A stretch of 64,000 bases of DNA from Desulfurispira natronophila (GCF_014203025.1 NZ_JACHID010000006.1:104854-168853), one strand, 5' to 3'; shown: positions 43,919-54,355, counted from the first letter of the stretch. Notes: generated by a model not told the origin, from the sequence alone. Translations and numbers: made by a program.

Positions 43919-46900
43919 TCAAAAATACCTCGCCTCCGGATGATGGAACACAAATCCCGACGTGCTGGCTTCCGGGTCCATCATATGGCTTTCGGTAAGT
44001 TTCACGCCTAGCTCGTCGGGGTGCAGCAGGGCAAAGAGGTCTTCCTGCACGCTCAGGTCGGGCAGGGCGCTGTAACCGGGGGCGTAGCGTTTGCCGCGAT
44101 AGCGGGCGCCAAAGAGGTCCTGCTTGGGCAGGGGGCTTTGTTCGCCGATGCCCCACATGTGGCGCAGGCGGATGTGGAGTATTTCCGCGAGGGATTCGGC
44201 CATTTCCAGGGCGAGGGAGGCCATGATGTGGCTGCGCTGGTAGTTGCCTTTCTCTTTTTCCTGCTGGGCCAGCTGTCCCAGTTTGGGGCCGGTGCTGACG
44301 ACAAAGAGGCAGAGGTAGTCGCGTTCGGGGTGGACGTAGTCGGCCAGGCAGAGGTCCAGAGCTGGGTTGCGGGGGAAGCTGATGGTGCGCAGGGGCTGCT
44401 CCAGGGAGTCCAGCAGGGTGATGCTGTTTTCACTGCTGCGGTGGGCCTGGAAGTAGCGGTAGACAGCACCGGGCTGGATGTCGCCCCGGCGCTGGATTTC
44501 GTCCATGATTTCCTGCACCTGCTTCTGCAGCTGAACGGCTTTGGCTTCGCCGCGCGCGAGGGCTTCGGGGAAGCCTTTGTAGCCCAGGTGCTTGCCGTAA
44601 AGCATGTGGGGGTTGATATGGTCGAAGATGGTCTGCAGGTCGCTTTCCATGTGCACGTGGCGCTTGAGGTCGGGGGGCAGGGGCACGCGCTCTACTGGCT
44701 GCACTCGCTGGCTGGCGGTGCTGGCTGCTGGCCGGGTGCTGGCGGTTTCCTGGCTGAGTTCTTCCCTTTTCAGTCGTTTGTTCCACAGCTCTTCCACCAC
44801 GCTCTGGCGCTGGTCGTCGTCCAGCAGGCGTCCGGCCAGGGCCAGGCATTCCATGGGGTCGCGGCAGTAGATGGCCAGGCCTTCGTACTGGGGCTGTATT
44901 TTCTGGCTGGTGAAGTTTTCCGACAGGGCGGCACCGCCCACCATGAGGGGAACATCGATTCCGGCGGCTTTCATGTCGGCGGCGGTGGTGGTCATCTGCT
45001 GAGCCGAGCGCACCAGCAGGCCACTGAGGCCCACGAAGTCGGGTTTATGCTTTTCTATGGCTTCGATGATCTGTTCCGAGGGGATTTTAATGCCCAGGTT
45101 GATGACCTTATAGCCGTTGTTGGTCATGATGATGTCCACCAGGTTTTTGCCGATGTCGTGGACGTCGCCCTTGACGGTTGCCAGCACCATGGTGCCACGG
45201 GTGGTGACCTGGTCGGCTTCCATAAACTGGCTGAGGTAGTCGACGGAGGCTTTCATCACCTCGGCTGACTGCAGCACTTCGGCGACGATGAGCTGGTTGT
45301 CGTTGAAAAGGCGGCCCACTTCGGCCATGCCGGCCATGAGGGGGCCGTTGATGACGTCGAGGGGGGGCATCTGGGCCATGGCTTCGTCCAGGCGCGGGTG
45401 CAGGTTTTCCCGCGAGCCTTCCACAATGTTGCTTTGCAGGCGCTGGGCTATGGGCAGGCTTTCATCGCTGGTGGCCTTCTGCTGGGTTTTGCGCTCGCGG
45501 AACTTGTCGGCAAAGGGGGTAATGGGATCGGCACTGCGGGCAAAGATGAGGTCTTCTGCCAGCTGCAGATCCTCGGCTTCTATGCTGGCGTAGCGCACCA
45601 TCATTTCGGGGTTGATGATGGGCATGGTCAGCCCGGCGTCCACACAGTGTTTGAGGAAGACGGCGTTGAGGATTTCCCGCGCGGCGGGGGGCAGGCCAAA
45701 GGAGACGTTGGAGAGGCCGATGGTGATAGCGCAGTGGGGGAACTCCTCGCGAATGAGGGCGATACCTTCGATGGTTTCGCGGGCTGAGGTGCGGTACTGC
45801 TCGTCGCCGGTAGCCACGGGGAAGACCAGGGGGTCGAAGACGATATTTTCGGGGCGCAGGCGGTACTGATTCACCAGGATGTCATAGCTGCGGCGGGCGA
45901 TTTCCAGCTTGCGCTGGGCGGTGACGGCCATGCCGTGCTCCGGGTCTTCGTCAATGGTGCCCACCACCACGGCGGCGCCATAGGTTTTCAGCAGGGGTAC
46001 GATTTCATCCAGGCGCTCCGTACCCTGCTCCAGATTGATGGAGTTGATGATGGCTTTGCCCTGGCTGTACTGCAGGGCCACTTCCACCACGGCGGCGTCG
46101 GTGGAGTCGATCATGAAGGGAACCTTGATGCTGCGCATCAGGGCGGCCATAAAGGCCTGCATGTCGGTGTGTTCGTCCCGGTCGGGATTAGCCAGACAGA
46201 CGTCAATGATGTGCGCGCCGCCGCGAATCTGTTTGCGGGCCACTTCCACCGCTTCGTCCAGATTCCCCTCGGCGATCAGGCGCTTGAATTTGCGGCTGCC
46301 GATGACATTGGTGCGCTCGCCCACCAGATAGAGCTCGCCGGGCTCGATGGGCAGGTACTCGATGCCACTGAGGGCAAAGGGCGTTGCCGGCTGGGGCGTG
46401 CGGGCGGGGCGCTTGGCGGCTTCCGCGCTGATCATGCGAATGTGTTCATCGGTGGTGCCGCAGCAGCCCCCCACGAAGTTCAGCCAGCCTTCATCCATAA
46501 ACTGGGCCAGCTTGCCGGCCACGTCGGTTGGACTTTGCTGGTAGCGGCCATTTTCGTCGGGCAGCCCCGCGTTGGGTACACAGGCTACGCCACAGGTGGC
46601 CAGCTGGGCCAGGCTGCGGATATGGCCGGTCATGAAGTCGGGGCCAGTGGCGCAGTTGAGGCCCACATAGAGCAGGGGGAAGTGTTCAATGGAGTTATAG
46701 AGAGCCTCGATGGCCTGACCAGCCAGCATGGTGCCCATGGGCTCAATGGTGACACTGACTGCCAGGGGCATGTCCACGCCCATCTGCTCCATGGCTTCCG
46801 TGGCACCAATCAGACCCGCTTTGAGATTCAGGGTATCCTGCATGGTCTCCAGCAGCAGGTAGTCCACCCCGCCCTCAATAAGGGCCAGGGCCTGCTGGCG

Positions 46901-47347
46901 GAAGGCATCCCGCAGCTCGCCAAACGTGACGCCGCCGGTGATGCAGATGGACTTGGAAGTTGGCCCCATGCAGCCCGCTACAAAGCGGGGCTTGTCAGCG
47001 GTGCTGTATTGATCCGCTATGGCGCGGGCAATGCGCGCCGCTTCCAGGTTCAAGCGCTGCACCTGATCCTCCAGGGCGTACTCCCGCAGAACAATGGACG
47101 TGGAACCAAAGGAATTGGTTTCAATGATATCGGCCCCTGCCTCCAGGTAGCAACGGTGAACTCCCTCCACCACATCGGGGCGAGTGATTACCAGATACTC
47201 GTTGCAACCGTCATAGGCTGCGCCGCCAAAATCAGCGGCGGTGAGCTCAAAGCTGGCCAGGGCTGTGCCCGTGGCACCGTCCAGACAGAGAATATGGGAA
47301 GCGGCGCGCTGCCGCAGAAGATCGATGCGTTGCTGTTGTGTGGTCAT
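43919..47347 (-). CDS. metH: Cobalamin-dependent methionine synthase
   Basis: 1142 residues with all four MetH modules: homocysteine domain (about 1-310; zinc Cys in VGGCCGTT), pterin domain (about 345-610; GERTNVIGSRKF), B12 cap and binding domain with DVHDIGKN (axial His near 730), and the C-terminal AdoMet activation domain (about 900-1142; FGARYRGKRYAPGYSALPDL). It transfers methyl from methyl-THF through cobalamin to homocysteine. Length is a little below E. coli MetH (1227). The ribosome site is weak. No SAM or cobalamin riboswitch was found upstream. The cell must make or import B12. Confidence 0.97.
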   Translation of the reverse strand: MTTQQQRIDLLRQRAASHILCLDGATGTALASFELTAADFGGAAYDGCNEYLVITRPDVVEGVHRCYLEAGADIIETNSFGSTSIVLREYALEDQVQRLNLEAARIARAIADQYSTADKPRFVAGCMGPTSKSICITGGVTFGELRDAFRQQALALIEGGVDYLLLETMQDTLNLKAGLIGATEAMEQMGVDMPLAVSVTIEPMGTMLAGQAIEALYNSIEHFPLLYVGLNCATGPDFMTGHIRSLAQLATCGVACVPNAGLPDENGRYQQSPTDVAGKLAQFMDEGWLNFVGGCCGTTDEHIRMISAEAAKRPARTPQPATPFALSGIEYLPIEPGELYLVGERTNVIGSRKFKRLIAEGNLDEAVEVARKQIRGGAHIIDVCLANPDRDEHTDMQAFMAALMRSIKVPFMIDSTDAAVVEVALQYSQGKAIINSINLEQGTERLDEIVPLLKTYGAAVVVGTIDEDPEHGMAVTAQRKLEIARRSYDILVNQYRLRPENIVFDPLVFPVATGDEQYRTSARETIEGIALIREEFPHCAITIGLSNVSFGLPPAAREILNAVFLKHCVDAGLTMPIINPEMMVRYASIEAEDLQLAEDLIFARSADPITPFADKFRERKTQQKATSDESLPIAQRLQSNIVEGSRENLHPRLDEAMAQMPPLDVINGPLMAGMAEVGRLFNDNQLIVAEVLQSAEVMKASVDYLSQFMEADQVTTRGTMVLATVKGDVHDIGKNLVDIIMTNNGYKVINLGIKIPSEQIIEAIEKHKPDFVGLSGLLVRSAQQMTTTAADMKAAGIDVPLMVGGAALSENFTSQKIQPQYEGLAIYCRDPMECLALAGRLLDDDQRQSVVEELWNKRLKREELSQETASTRPAASTASQRVQPVERVPLPPDLKRHVHMESDLQTIFDHINPHMLYGKHLGYKGFPEALARGEAKAVQLQKQVQEIMDEIQRRGDIQPGAVYRYFQAHRSSENSITLLDSLEQPLRTISFPRNPALDLCLADYVHPERDYLCLFVVSTGPKLGQLAQQEKEKGNYQRSHIMASLALEMAESLAEILHIRLRHMWGIGEQSPLPKQDLFGARYRGKRYAPGYSALPDLSVQEDLFALLHPDELGVKLTESHMMDPEASTSGFVFHHPEARYF

Positions 47348-47457
47348 ATTGATAAACCCCGCAGTAAATCGTATTTGGACAAAGCATCATAGAACAAAGA
47401 TACGGCGCATCCAAGGGGAAAGATGGGAGTTTGGCTCGCACGGCCGTATAGCCCACC

Positions 47458-47501
47458 AACAGAAAAGGCCAGAGTCTTGGCTGACCCTGGCCTTTTCTGT
47501 T
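47458..47501 (-). terminator. Long-stem terminator of the second chemoreceptor
   Basis: A 15-bp perfect stem AACAGAAAAGGCCAG / CTGGCCTTTTCTGTT. The U-rich 3' arm itself provides the T tract on either strand; TTTT follows on the plus strand. Confidence 0.75.
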
Positions 47502-47575
47502 TTAAAACTCAAACCCTACGGCACATTATGGCGATTTCTCGTTTTTCGGATGCTGTTTCCAGCAGAGCCCAACGA

Positions 47576-49588
47576 CTATCGCCCTTTGGCTGCCTCCAGC
47601 TGGGGCAAGCGTTCACTCTGCGAGCCTTCTTCGCCAATACGGAAGAAGCTCAGGTGCTCGCGCACATCACCGGCCAGGCGCGCCAGATCTGAAGAGGCAT
47701 GCCCTACTTCCTCCGAGGCAGTGGCGGTCTCCTCTGCAGCGGCCGAAATGGACTGGATGTCGCCGGTCACCTGGTCTGAGGCGGTGGACATTTCTTCCAT
47801 GGCAGCCACGTTCTGCTCTATCAGCTGCTGCAACTCTTCCATGCTTTGCAGGATCTCACGGAACGCTTGATCGCTCTGCGTGGCTAATTCGTTGCCGGAG
47901 CGGGCCTTTTCATTGACAGTAGCCATGGAGTGGGTGACTTTGCCCACTCCTTCCTGAATGCTCTGCACGATGTTGATGATTTCCTGTGTGGATTCGCTGC
48001 TACGCTCTGCCAGCTTGCGCACTTCGTCTGCCACTACGGCAAATCCTCGTCCGGCATCGCCTGCTCGAGCTGCCTCGATGGCGGCATTGAGAGCCAGCAG
48101 GTTGGTTTGGTCGGCTATGTCATTGATTACCTGAATTACTTCGCCTACGCGGCTGGCTTTCTCTTCCAGCGAATGGGCAAAGGAGCTGGTCTGCTCTACC
48201 TGCTGGGCGATGGAGTTCATTTCACGGGTGGACTGTTGCACCACCTCTCCTCCTTTGCGGGAGTGCTCCAGTGCTTCCAGGGTATTTTCCTGTATGTCGG
48301 AGAGGTTGCGGGTGGTCTCGTTAACGGTCTGGGACATTTCCAGCGTTGCTGAGGCGATCTGCGAAACGCTCTCTGCCTGTGAGTTCATTCCCGCGCTCAT
48401 CTGGGTGGATGAGCTGCTAAGCTGTTCGCTGGCGGAAGCCACCCCATCGGCTGACTGTCGCACTTCGCCGATCATTTCCCGCAGGCTGTAAACCATTTCA
48501 TTCAGGGCACTGGCCAGCTGACCTACTTCATCGCGCTGGTCCAAAGCAATGGTATGGTCCAGATTGCCCCTGGCCACATCTGCCGCAAAATCCAAGCTTT
48601 CGCGTAATGGGCCTACAATCATACGGGTGATGAAAAGAGTCAAGGCTACACCAATAATAATCGCCATCACTATGCCAGCAACAATAATGCGCTCGGCCTT
48701 GGTGACTTCAGCGTTCAGGTGGCGTTCAACTTCAGCCATGGCCTGATCCAGAGCCTCGTTGCTGCCTTGCAGGTTCTGGCGAAATACGCCGTAGACCTCC
48801 TCCAGCTCGGCCATGACAGCAACCCACTGTTGTAGTTGGCCCTGATAGTCACGCACCAAGGCGCGGGATTCTTCCATTTGGGCCAGTAGTTGGCTGTTAA
48901 TATCATTGGCTTGGGCCCAGGACAGCAGGTAGTCAAAGCCACCCAATACGTCGTCTTCCAGTATGGTCTGGGCTGACTGCAGATACTGATCCCGCTGGCG
49001 ACTATCAAAACGCTCTACATTAAAGCGTACTCGATAGATGTTTTCCACAAGCTGGGCCTCGTGATGGAGCACCTCGGTCAGGCGCTCCACTTCGGCGGTA
49101 CTGGTAGCCTGCACTAGCATAGACTGTATGGTGGGCAGCAGGTAGTCACTCACTGACTCTGCTTCACGTCGCAACTCCAACGCGGCATCGCCCAGGGCGT
49201 CAAAGCGGCTGGTCCTTTGTTGCACCAAATCCTGGTACTGTTTAAATCCACGGGTCACCGATGCGAGCTCTTCCTGGGCTTGCTGCAGGGACGAGCGCAG
49301 TGCCCCCTGGCCTTCTTCGTTTACGAGTCGCTGCACCAGATCCCTGCTGCGCTGCAGGCTCTCCTGGGCCTGAGCAGCATAGTCAGGATTTTCGGTGCGA
49401 ATATAGAGCTGAATGGCCTCGACTGCTTCCAGACCCTCTATGGTGGCTTGGCTCATCTCCAGTGCCGTGGACGATCCAGTCTCCACCGTGTGCATAGCGC
49501 CATACCCGATTATGCCAATAACCAGGGTGAGCAAAAGAACAATTCCAAATCCGCCCCCCAGTTTATAGCTCATGCGTAAATTTTTCAC
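47576..49588 (-). CDS. Methyl-accepting chemotaxis protein with all-helical (HBM-like) sensor
   Basis: The GTG at 49588 (AAGGAG nine bases upstream) is chosen over a longer frame without a ribosome site, giving 670 residues. The first helix begins [19 protein letters not shown] roughly 255-residue periplasmic domain is almost wholly helical and Gln/Glu-rich, with no Cache strands, which fits the helical bimodular (HBM) class sensing organic acids. Then a second helix ([20 protein letters not shown]), HAMP and the signalling domain ([28 protein letters not shown]). It ends PQLEAAKGR, with no CheR pentapeptide. It is a single gene with its own terminator and promoter. Confidence 0.9.
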   Translation of the reverse strand: MKNLRMSYKLGGGFGIVLLLTLVIGIIGYGAMHTVETGSSTALEMSQATIEGLEAVEAIQLYIRTENPDYAAQAQESLQRSRDLVQRLVNEEGQGALRSSLQQAQEELASVTRGFKQYQDLVQQRTSRFDALGDAALELRREAESVSDYLLPTIQSMLVQATSTAEVERLTEVLHHEAQLVENIYRVRFNVERFDSRQRDQYLQSAQTILEDDVLGGFDYLLSWAQANDINSQLLAQMEESRALVRDYQGQLQQWVAVMAELEEVYGVFRQNLQGSNEALDQAMAEVERHLNAEVTKAERIIVAGIVMAIIIGVALTLFITRMIVGPLRESLDFAADVARGNLDHTIALDQRDEVGQLASALNEMVYSLREMIGEVRQSADGVASASEQLSSSSTQMSAGMNSQAESVSQIASATLEMSQTVNETTRNLSDIQENTLEALEHSRKGGEVVQQSTREMNSIAQQVEQTSSFAHSLEEKASRVGEVIQVINDIADQTNLLALNAAIEAARAGDAGRGFAVVADEVRKLAERSSESTQEIINIVQSIQEGVGKVTHSMATVNEKARSGNELATQSDQAFREILQSMEELQQLIEQNVAAMEEMSTASDQVTGDIQSISAAAEETATASEEVGHASSDLARLAGDVREHLSFFRIGEEGSQSERLPQLEAAKGR

Positions 49589-49706
49589 TCTGTGGTTCTC
49601 CTTGTAGTTTCTGACTCTGCTACTGTTCTGAAGTTCTCTACCAATCACACACCAACGCGCCCACTGCTCGACCAGGCTAAAAACATTGACGCACCGGGGT
49701 TGCCTC

Positions 49707-49734
49707 TTATAACAGTTACATAGTCAAATGGCAA
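49707..49734 (-). promoter_or_regulatory. Candidate promoter of the second chemoreceptor
   Basis: On the minus strand TTGCCA (49729-49734), 16 bases, TTATAA (49707-49712). I saw no sigma-28 (TAAA-N15-GCCGATAA) flagellar promoter. The rest of the 474-base gap 49589-50062 holds only the promoter listed next. Confidence 0.4.
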
Positions 49735-49976
49735 GCACCATCCAGTCTTCGCCCGCAAAACGTTACATAGAGACACCTTCTCGCCGTTATTTTATCCTTG
49801 ATCAACTTCATGGATTTCAAAGGGATTCCATCTACTCAAAAAACACTCGATGTCAGACCCATACACCAACCGACCAAGCATTGACACCGGATGGCGAGGG
49901 GAGTTGATGTAGGAGCTTTTTAGATCGGTATTTTGATATGCCGTTTATGGGGAAAAGAAATTCTTCGCACTTGAGA

Positions 49977-50004
49977 TTGGACTGAGATTTACTTATGTTA
50001 GTAT
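49977..50004 (+). promoter_or_regulatory. Candidate promoter of the histidine phosphatase gene
   Basis: TTGGAC (49977-49982), 16 bases, TAGTAT (49999-50004), about 60 bases before the ATG. Confidence 0.35.
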
Positions 50005-50062
50005 GAGTCATGCAGCTTGAGTCTCCACCTGGACAGCACCTAACCACTTTGAGGGTATCGAC

Positions 50063-50689
50063 ATGTATATGAACATCTTTGGGGCAATACTGCTCGCTGC
50101 TCTGACGGCCACTGTTCTCATGGCAGATGAATCTGACTTTCCGGTGCGACTGGCAGACGCTGAGGTGCTGCAGAAGATGCAGGCTGGAGGCCTGGTTATC
50201 TATATGCGCCATGGGCCGACCGATACTACCCAGCCGGATCAGGTGCCCGAGGTGGATCTTGAAGATTGCTCAACGCAGCGCCCATTGACGAGTGAAGGTG
50301 TTGAGATTGCTCGCCAAGCGGGCCAGGCCATGCGTGCGGCCAACATTCCTATAGGCAAAATACTGGTGAGCCCCATGTGCCGCACACGGGAGAGTGCCGA
50401 AGCGGCCTTTGACCAGCCCTACACGGTGGACAAGGGACTCATGTACACGGCCCACATGACCAGCAACCAAAAGGGATTTGCGCTGGAGACGATCAACCGC
50501 CTTCTGTCCGCTCCGGTTGAAGCCGGCACCAATCGCATGCTCGTGGGGCATGCGCCCAATATCATGGATGCCATGGGCTACTTCCCCACTCCGGAGGGTG
50601 CTGTACTGATCTTCAGACCACGAGGCAGCGAAGGGTACGAGTACATTGCCACAATCACCCCCGAACTCTGGAGCGAGCTGGTTCCGTAG
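50063..50689 (+). CDS. Periplasmic histidine phosphatase superfamily protein
   Basis: 208 residues with a signal peptide (MYMNIFGAILLAALTATVLMA). The phospho-histidine motif is YMRHGPTD (RHG near residue 49), and the second catalytic His lies in MLVGHAPNIM. The PLTSEGVEIARQAGQAM and VSPMCRTRESA segments fit branch 1 of the superfamily. Such exported members dephosphorylate small molecules or glycan intermediates; the substrate is unknown. It is alone on the plus strand, convergent with the zinc-ribbon/mltF unit. Confidence 0.87.
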   Translation: MYMNIFGAILLAALTATVLMADESDFPVRLADAEVLQKMQAGGLVIYMRHGPTDTTQPDQVPEVDLEDCSTQRPLTSEGVEIARQAGQAMRAANIPIGKILVSPMCRTRESAEAAFDQPYTVDKGLMYTAHMTSNQKGFALETINRLLSAPVEAGTNRMLVGHAPNIMDAMGYFPTPEGAVLIFRPRGSEGYEYIATITPELWSELVP

Positions 50690-50739
50690 AGCAGTGCTAG
50701 TGAGTGGGTGCGCCCACCTCCTCACCCCATGGGGCCAGG

Positions 50740-50880
50740 TCACTTTTTATCCTTTTTGCCCTTCTTGATTTTGACAGGATCACACACCTGTTTTTTCTTT
50801 TCCACCACTGCCCCACACTTTCCACAGCGAAAGGCGCCGGGGTGAGCTTCAGTGGCAGACTTTCCTTTACGACAAGACAT
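50740..50880 (-). CDS. 46-residue zinc-ribbon-like protein
   Basis: Read directly on the minus strand from ATG 50880: MSCRKGKSATEAHPGAFRCG, then KCGAVVEKKKQVCDP and a Lys-rich tail (KIKKGKKDKK). A CxxC pair (CGKC) plus CxP makes an incomplete zinc or iron ribbon. It begins eight bases after the mltF stop, with a TAGGTG-type site, so it is likely co-transcribed. Charge (very basic) suggests nucleic acid or ribosome binding. The function is unknown. Confidence 0.55.
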   Translation of the reverse strand: MSCRKGKSATEAHPGAFRCGKCGAVVEKKKQVCDPVKIKKGKKDKK

Positions 50881-50887
50881 ACATCAC

Positions 50888-52330
50888 CTACTCATCAAAA
50901 ATAACATCGACCGCAGAAGCTTCCTCTGCCTCCAGCACCCGTAACAGCACTGCGTAGTAGTTGCGAATACGGGTGACATACTCTACCGGCTCCTGACCTC
51001 TTGCCCGGCCAAAACGCAGGTCGCGGTAGAACTCCGGCTGGGCCAGCAAGGGCAGCACTTCCTGCATGTCGGACCACAAGTCGGGGTTATAGCCCAGTTC
51101 CCGTGCCAACCCACGAGCATCGTAGAGGTGCCCCATGCCTACATTGTAGGCCGCCAGTGCCTGCCACGTGCGATCAGGCTCGGTCACTGACTCAGGCAAG
51201 CGCCCATGCAGGCTGGCCAGATAGCGAGCCCCTCCGTCGATACTCTGGGCGGCGTTCAGTCGACTGCTGATACCCAGATCCCCTGCGGTACGCAGAGTAA
51301 GCATCATGATGCCCCGCACACCGGTGGGGCTGCGGGCTGCCGGATTCCAGTGAGACTCCTGGTAGGCCTGGGCTGCCAGCAGGCGCCAGTCAATATCGTA
51401 GCGCTCCCCTGCTTCTTCAAAAAGTTGGCGAAACTGGGGAAGCAGATGCTCGATACGGTAAAGAAAACGGCGCGTATCCACATAGTCAAAGTCTTCCACA
51501 TGGGAGTAGTATCTTGTAAGCAATGAGTTGAGATGCGAAGACTCTTTCAGTTGATCAAACCACTGCTGTTGAGAATGAGCCAGACCTTCTGAGCCCTGAG
51601 GAAGAAGCCAGACTCTGTCCCGAGCGCCCGGGAGAGTAAACTCTACCGTTAACTCCGGGAAAAAGCGGCGGTTGAGAGAGACCAGGTGAGATGGTGCCAC
51701 CGTACAGTCAGCTTCCTGCTCCCACACACGTTTCAAGGTGGCCTCTGCCGGAATGCCGGGCTCAGCGCGCCACTGAGGCAGTGATTCCCTTGCTGGATAA
51801 ATGTCCTGAAGCAGTACCTGCAGGGAGTACTCACTGTTCAACAGCAAAGAGGCATCCAACAAGTCTTCAAAAGAACCGGGCCTGACCCCGCCCCGCCGAC
51901 ATACTACCTGGTGGCTCACCTGATAGAAAGAGGGGCCGATATCAAACTCTCCCTCCCAGCGAGTGGTGCGAGTAAATCCTGCCGCTGCCATATGGCCCTG
52001 ACCATCAACCAAAGCGCTTACCACTTCATCAACCGTGGCAAACTCAATAAACTCCACCTCAACTCCCAGAAAACTGGCAAAGTCCTCTGCCAGCTCCCGC
52101 TCCAACAGCACCGGATGGTCGTAGGTTTCTCCCCCGGTGTCGGCCAGGGTAAGTACCCGCAGCACACCTTCATGACGAATGGCCTCCGGGTGTGTATTGA
52201 GCCCTTTTTGCTCGCAGGCACTGAGCAGCAGTAGCGCCAGCATGAGGAGCGAGAGGCGCAAATGCCGAAAAGACGGAGAAGGTGACGATAAAGCCGGGGA
52301 TATAGCCATGCTCCAACCTCGATCTGCCAC
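50888..52330 (-). CDS. mltF: Membrane-bound lytic transglycosylase F
   Basis: 480-residue outer-membrane lipoprotein: signal with lipobox LLLSAC, an N-terminal solute-binding-like regulatory domain (about 55-285; GVLRVLTLADTGGETYDH, SALVDGQGHMAAAGFTRT) and a C-terminal SLT domain (AAQAYQESHWNP, catalytic Glu near 325; SPTGVRGIMMLTLRTA; ALAAYNVGMGHLYDA). It cleaves glycan strands to 1,6-anhydromuropeptides. The start is uncertain: the GTG at 52330 and a downstream ATG (52309) are both possible, and neither has a good ribosome site. MFS and YigZ-family genes lie upstream on the same strand. Confidence 0.92.
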   Translation of the reverse strand: MADRGWSMAISPALSSPSPSFRHLRLSLLMLALLLLSACEQKGLNTHPEAIRHEGVLRVLTLADTGGETYDHPVLLERELAEDFASFLGVEVEFIEFATVDEVVSALVDGQGHMAAAGFTRTTRWEGEFDIGPSFYQVSHQVVCRRGGVRPGSFEDLLDASLLLNSEYSLQVLLQDIYPARESLPQWRAEPGIPAEATLKRVWEQEADCTVAPSHLVSLNRRFFPELTVEFTLPGARDRVWLLPQGSEGLAHSQQQWFDQLKESSHLNSLLTRYYSHVEDFDYVDTRRFLYRIEHLLPQFRQLFEEAGERYDIDWRLLAAQAYQESHWNPAARSPTGVRGIMMLTLRTAGDLGISSRLNAAQSIDGGARYLASLHGRLPESVTEPDRTWQALAAYNVGMGHLYDARGLARELGYNPDLWSDMQEVLPLLAQPEFYRDLRFGRARGQEPVEYVTRIRNYYAVLLRVLEAEEASAVDVIFDE

Positions 52331-52402
52331 AGGGACTGACGATAAAATATTGCTTTACCGGCACAATTCTACCGAAATTCCTGCGCTGGCACAATGTACC
52401 CC

Positions 52403-53662
52403 TTACCCTTTGCCCGTCTCCCGTACTCCCAGGGCCGCCAGAAAGCCCAGCAGACTGAGTGCCAGAGGCAGAAGCAGGGCCACCTGGTAGGCCTCCCGCT
52501 CCGTAAGGTTCCAGCCTTGGGCCAAATCCAGCATCCCCCCAAAGGCCACCTGAACTATGGCTGCCACTAAAAAGGCACCCATGTTGACCAGGGCAATGGC
52601 AAAGCCCACATTGATGGCGCCGACCGACTCCTTGGCCAGAGAAAAAATCACGGCCACATGGGAACCGGAAAAACCCAGCAGTCCAAAGAGAAGAAAAGCG
52701 CCGACCCCCGGCTGCCAGGGAGCCAGCGCCAGCATTCCCCACACCGCTACCGAGATGGCTCCAATCACCAGGATAATGGGACGACGCCGCTGCAGATAGT
52801 CGGAGTACCAGCCACAAAAGAGCAAGCCAATAGCGTAGATAAAGAGGGCCAGAGTGGGGTAGAGAGCCGCGTGGGTGTGAGTGGTTCCCAGGGCATCGCT
52901 CATCAGGGGAACCGCCCAGAGGCCGAGAAAGGCGTAGAGGCTGCCATTGGTCGCCCCGACACAGGCAAAGAGTAGCCACAGCTGGCGCTGACCCAGTACC
53001 ATCTGGCTGGAGCGCAGCAGACCAGGGCGGCGGGGAGCAGGTGGCTGGTCGGGCAGAATCAGGGGCGACTCCTGGCAGGCAAGCAGCAGTCCCAGAGTCA
53101 CCACCGTGGTCAGAGCTGCCAGCACCAGCACAATCTGGTTCCAGTCAAGCCAGTGCAAAAGCAGAGCCGTCGGACTCTCCGCCAGCATGCTTCCCAGGGC
53201 CGCCAGCAGCATGGTGGCTCCCATAGCCACCGAATGGCGCTCAGGGCGAAACCAGAGAGTATTGTACTTCATAAGCGCCACAAAGACTGCCGAAAGCCCC
53301 ATACCCATGAGTCCGGTTCCCCACATCAGGGCCGCCAGACCGTCTGCCGTGCCAAAGATCCAGGCCCCCAGCGCAGTAATGGCACCGCCCAGCAGGCCCG
53401 CGCGGCGCAGCCCCAGGCGATCCACCAGCAGGCCCGCCGGAACCTGCATGGCGGTATAGACCCAGAAGTGCATGGAAGCCACCAGCCCCAGGGCCGTGGC
53501 ACTCAGGCGCAAGTCTAGCTGGATACCGGCCGAAAGGGTGGCGGGGGCAAAGCGGAAGAAAAAACCGGTCATAAAGATGGTAACCAGCAGCGACCAACCG
53601 GCCCACTTAAGCCAGGGGCGGGGCAACACTGCCGCCAAAGGAGCGCGACGAAAAAAACTCAA
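52403..53662 (-). CDS. Major facilitator superfamily transporter
   Basis: 419 residues, 12 predicted helices. The loop 2-3 signature appears as GLLVDRLGLRRAGLLGG, and a repeat-like GWYSDYLQRRRPIILV lies before helix 9. The pattern is like the 2-hydroxyacid/anion or nitrate/nitrite groups of MFS, but the substrate cannot be assigned. The ATG overlaps the YigZ-family stop by four bases, so both are on one transcript. mltF starts 72 bases further on. Confidence 0.88.
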   Translation of the reverse strand: MSFFRRAPLAAVLPRPWLKWAGWSLLVTIFMTGFFFRFAPATLSAGIQLDLRLSATALGLVASMHFWVYTAMQVPAGLLVDRLGLRRAGLLGGAITALGAWIFGTADGLAALMWGTGLMGMGLSAVFVALMKYNTLWFRPERHSVAMGATMLLAALGSMLAESPTALLLHWLDWNQIVLVLAALTTVVTLGLLLACQESPLILPDQPPAPRRPGLLRSSQMVLGQRQLWLLFACVGATNGSLYAFLGLWAVPLMSDALGTTHTHAALYPTLALFIYAIGLLFCGWYSDYLQRRRPIILVIGAISVAVWGMLALAPWQPGVGAFLLFGLLGFSGSHVAVIFSLAKESVGAINVGFAIALVNMGAFLVAAIVQVAFGGMLDLAQGWNLTEREAYQVALLLPLALSLLGFLAALGVRETGKG

Positions 53663-54264
53663 GGCTGCTGGCTCCCACAGTCAGATTCAACAACCTCTAT
53701 GGAGCCCCCGCTTGCCTCCTGCAACTGTTGCAGGATAGTCTGCAAGGCCGTCGCCTCTCCATTCAGTTCAGCAACAATGCGCTGACCATAGGTTATCTCC
53801 AGCTCCAGACCGGCGCTTTCCACCAGTCGGCGCAGCAGTGACTCGTGGGCAAAATCCAGCATGAGGGTGGCCTGCCCCAACACCACCGGCGCACACAGCC
53901 TGGCATCCCGCAAGGCATCGGCAATGGCCTGGGTATAAGCCCGCACCAGCCCTCCAGCCCCTAGTTTGACGCCTCCAAAGTAGCGCACCACCGTGGCCAG
54001 CACCATGTCCAGCTCCTTGTGCCGCAGCACATTCAGCATGGGCAGGGCAGCCGTTCCCGAAGGCTCCCCGTCATCGGACTGACGAACCTCACCATTGATG
54101 AGCAGACAGTAGCAGACGTGGGCGGCGTCCGGATGCTGGCGGCGCAGCTGCGCCACGACCTCCAGCCCCTCCTCTGCGCTTGTGACAGGCTCTACCCGCC
54201 CCAGAAAGCGAGACTTTTTGATTTCCAGAGTGGTCTCAACCGCCGCAGCCAATGAATTAGGCAC
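53659..54264 (-). CDS. YigZ/IMPACT family protein
   Basis: 201 residues. N-terminal UPF0029/IMPACT domain: KKSRFLGRVEPV, SDDGEPSGTAALPML and VRYFGGVKLGAGGLVRAYT. The C-terminal half is the ferredoxin-like DUF1949. In eukaryotes IMPACT inhibits Gcn2; bacterial members may act in nucleotide or translation stress, but no reaction is established. The start is GTG 54264, with AAGGAG nine bases upstream. It is coupled to the MFS gene. Confidence 0.9.
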   Translation of the reverse strand: MPNSLAAAVETTLEIKKSRFLGRVEPVTSAEEGLEVVAQLRRQHPDAAHVCYCLLINGEVRQSDDGEPSGTAALPMLNVLRHKELDMVLATVVRYFGGVKLGAGGLVRAYTQAIADALRDARLCAPVVLGQATLMLDFAHESLLRRLVESAGLELEITYGQRIVAELNGEATALQTILQQLQEASGGSIEVVESDCGSQQP

Positions 54265-54355
54265 CGGGAACTTCTCCTTTTACCGTTTTCAGAAAACCCT
54301 CCAACTGCGCTTGGTACTCTCTCAAAAAAGCTGGAACCAAGGCATAATAGGCTGC

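Noticed and set aside
45935..47392. 485-codon antisense frame inside metH (and 44021-45268 likewise)
   Set aside because: Shadow of metH, whose motifs cover the full region.
50704..50717. GTGGG-TGCG-CCCAC hairpin after the phosphatase gene as a terminator
   Set aside because: Short stem and no T run on either strand.
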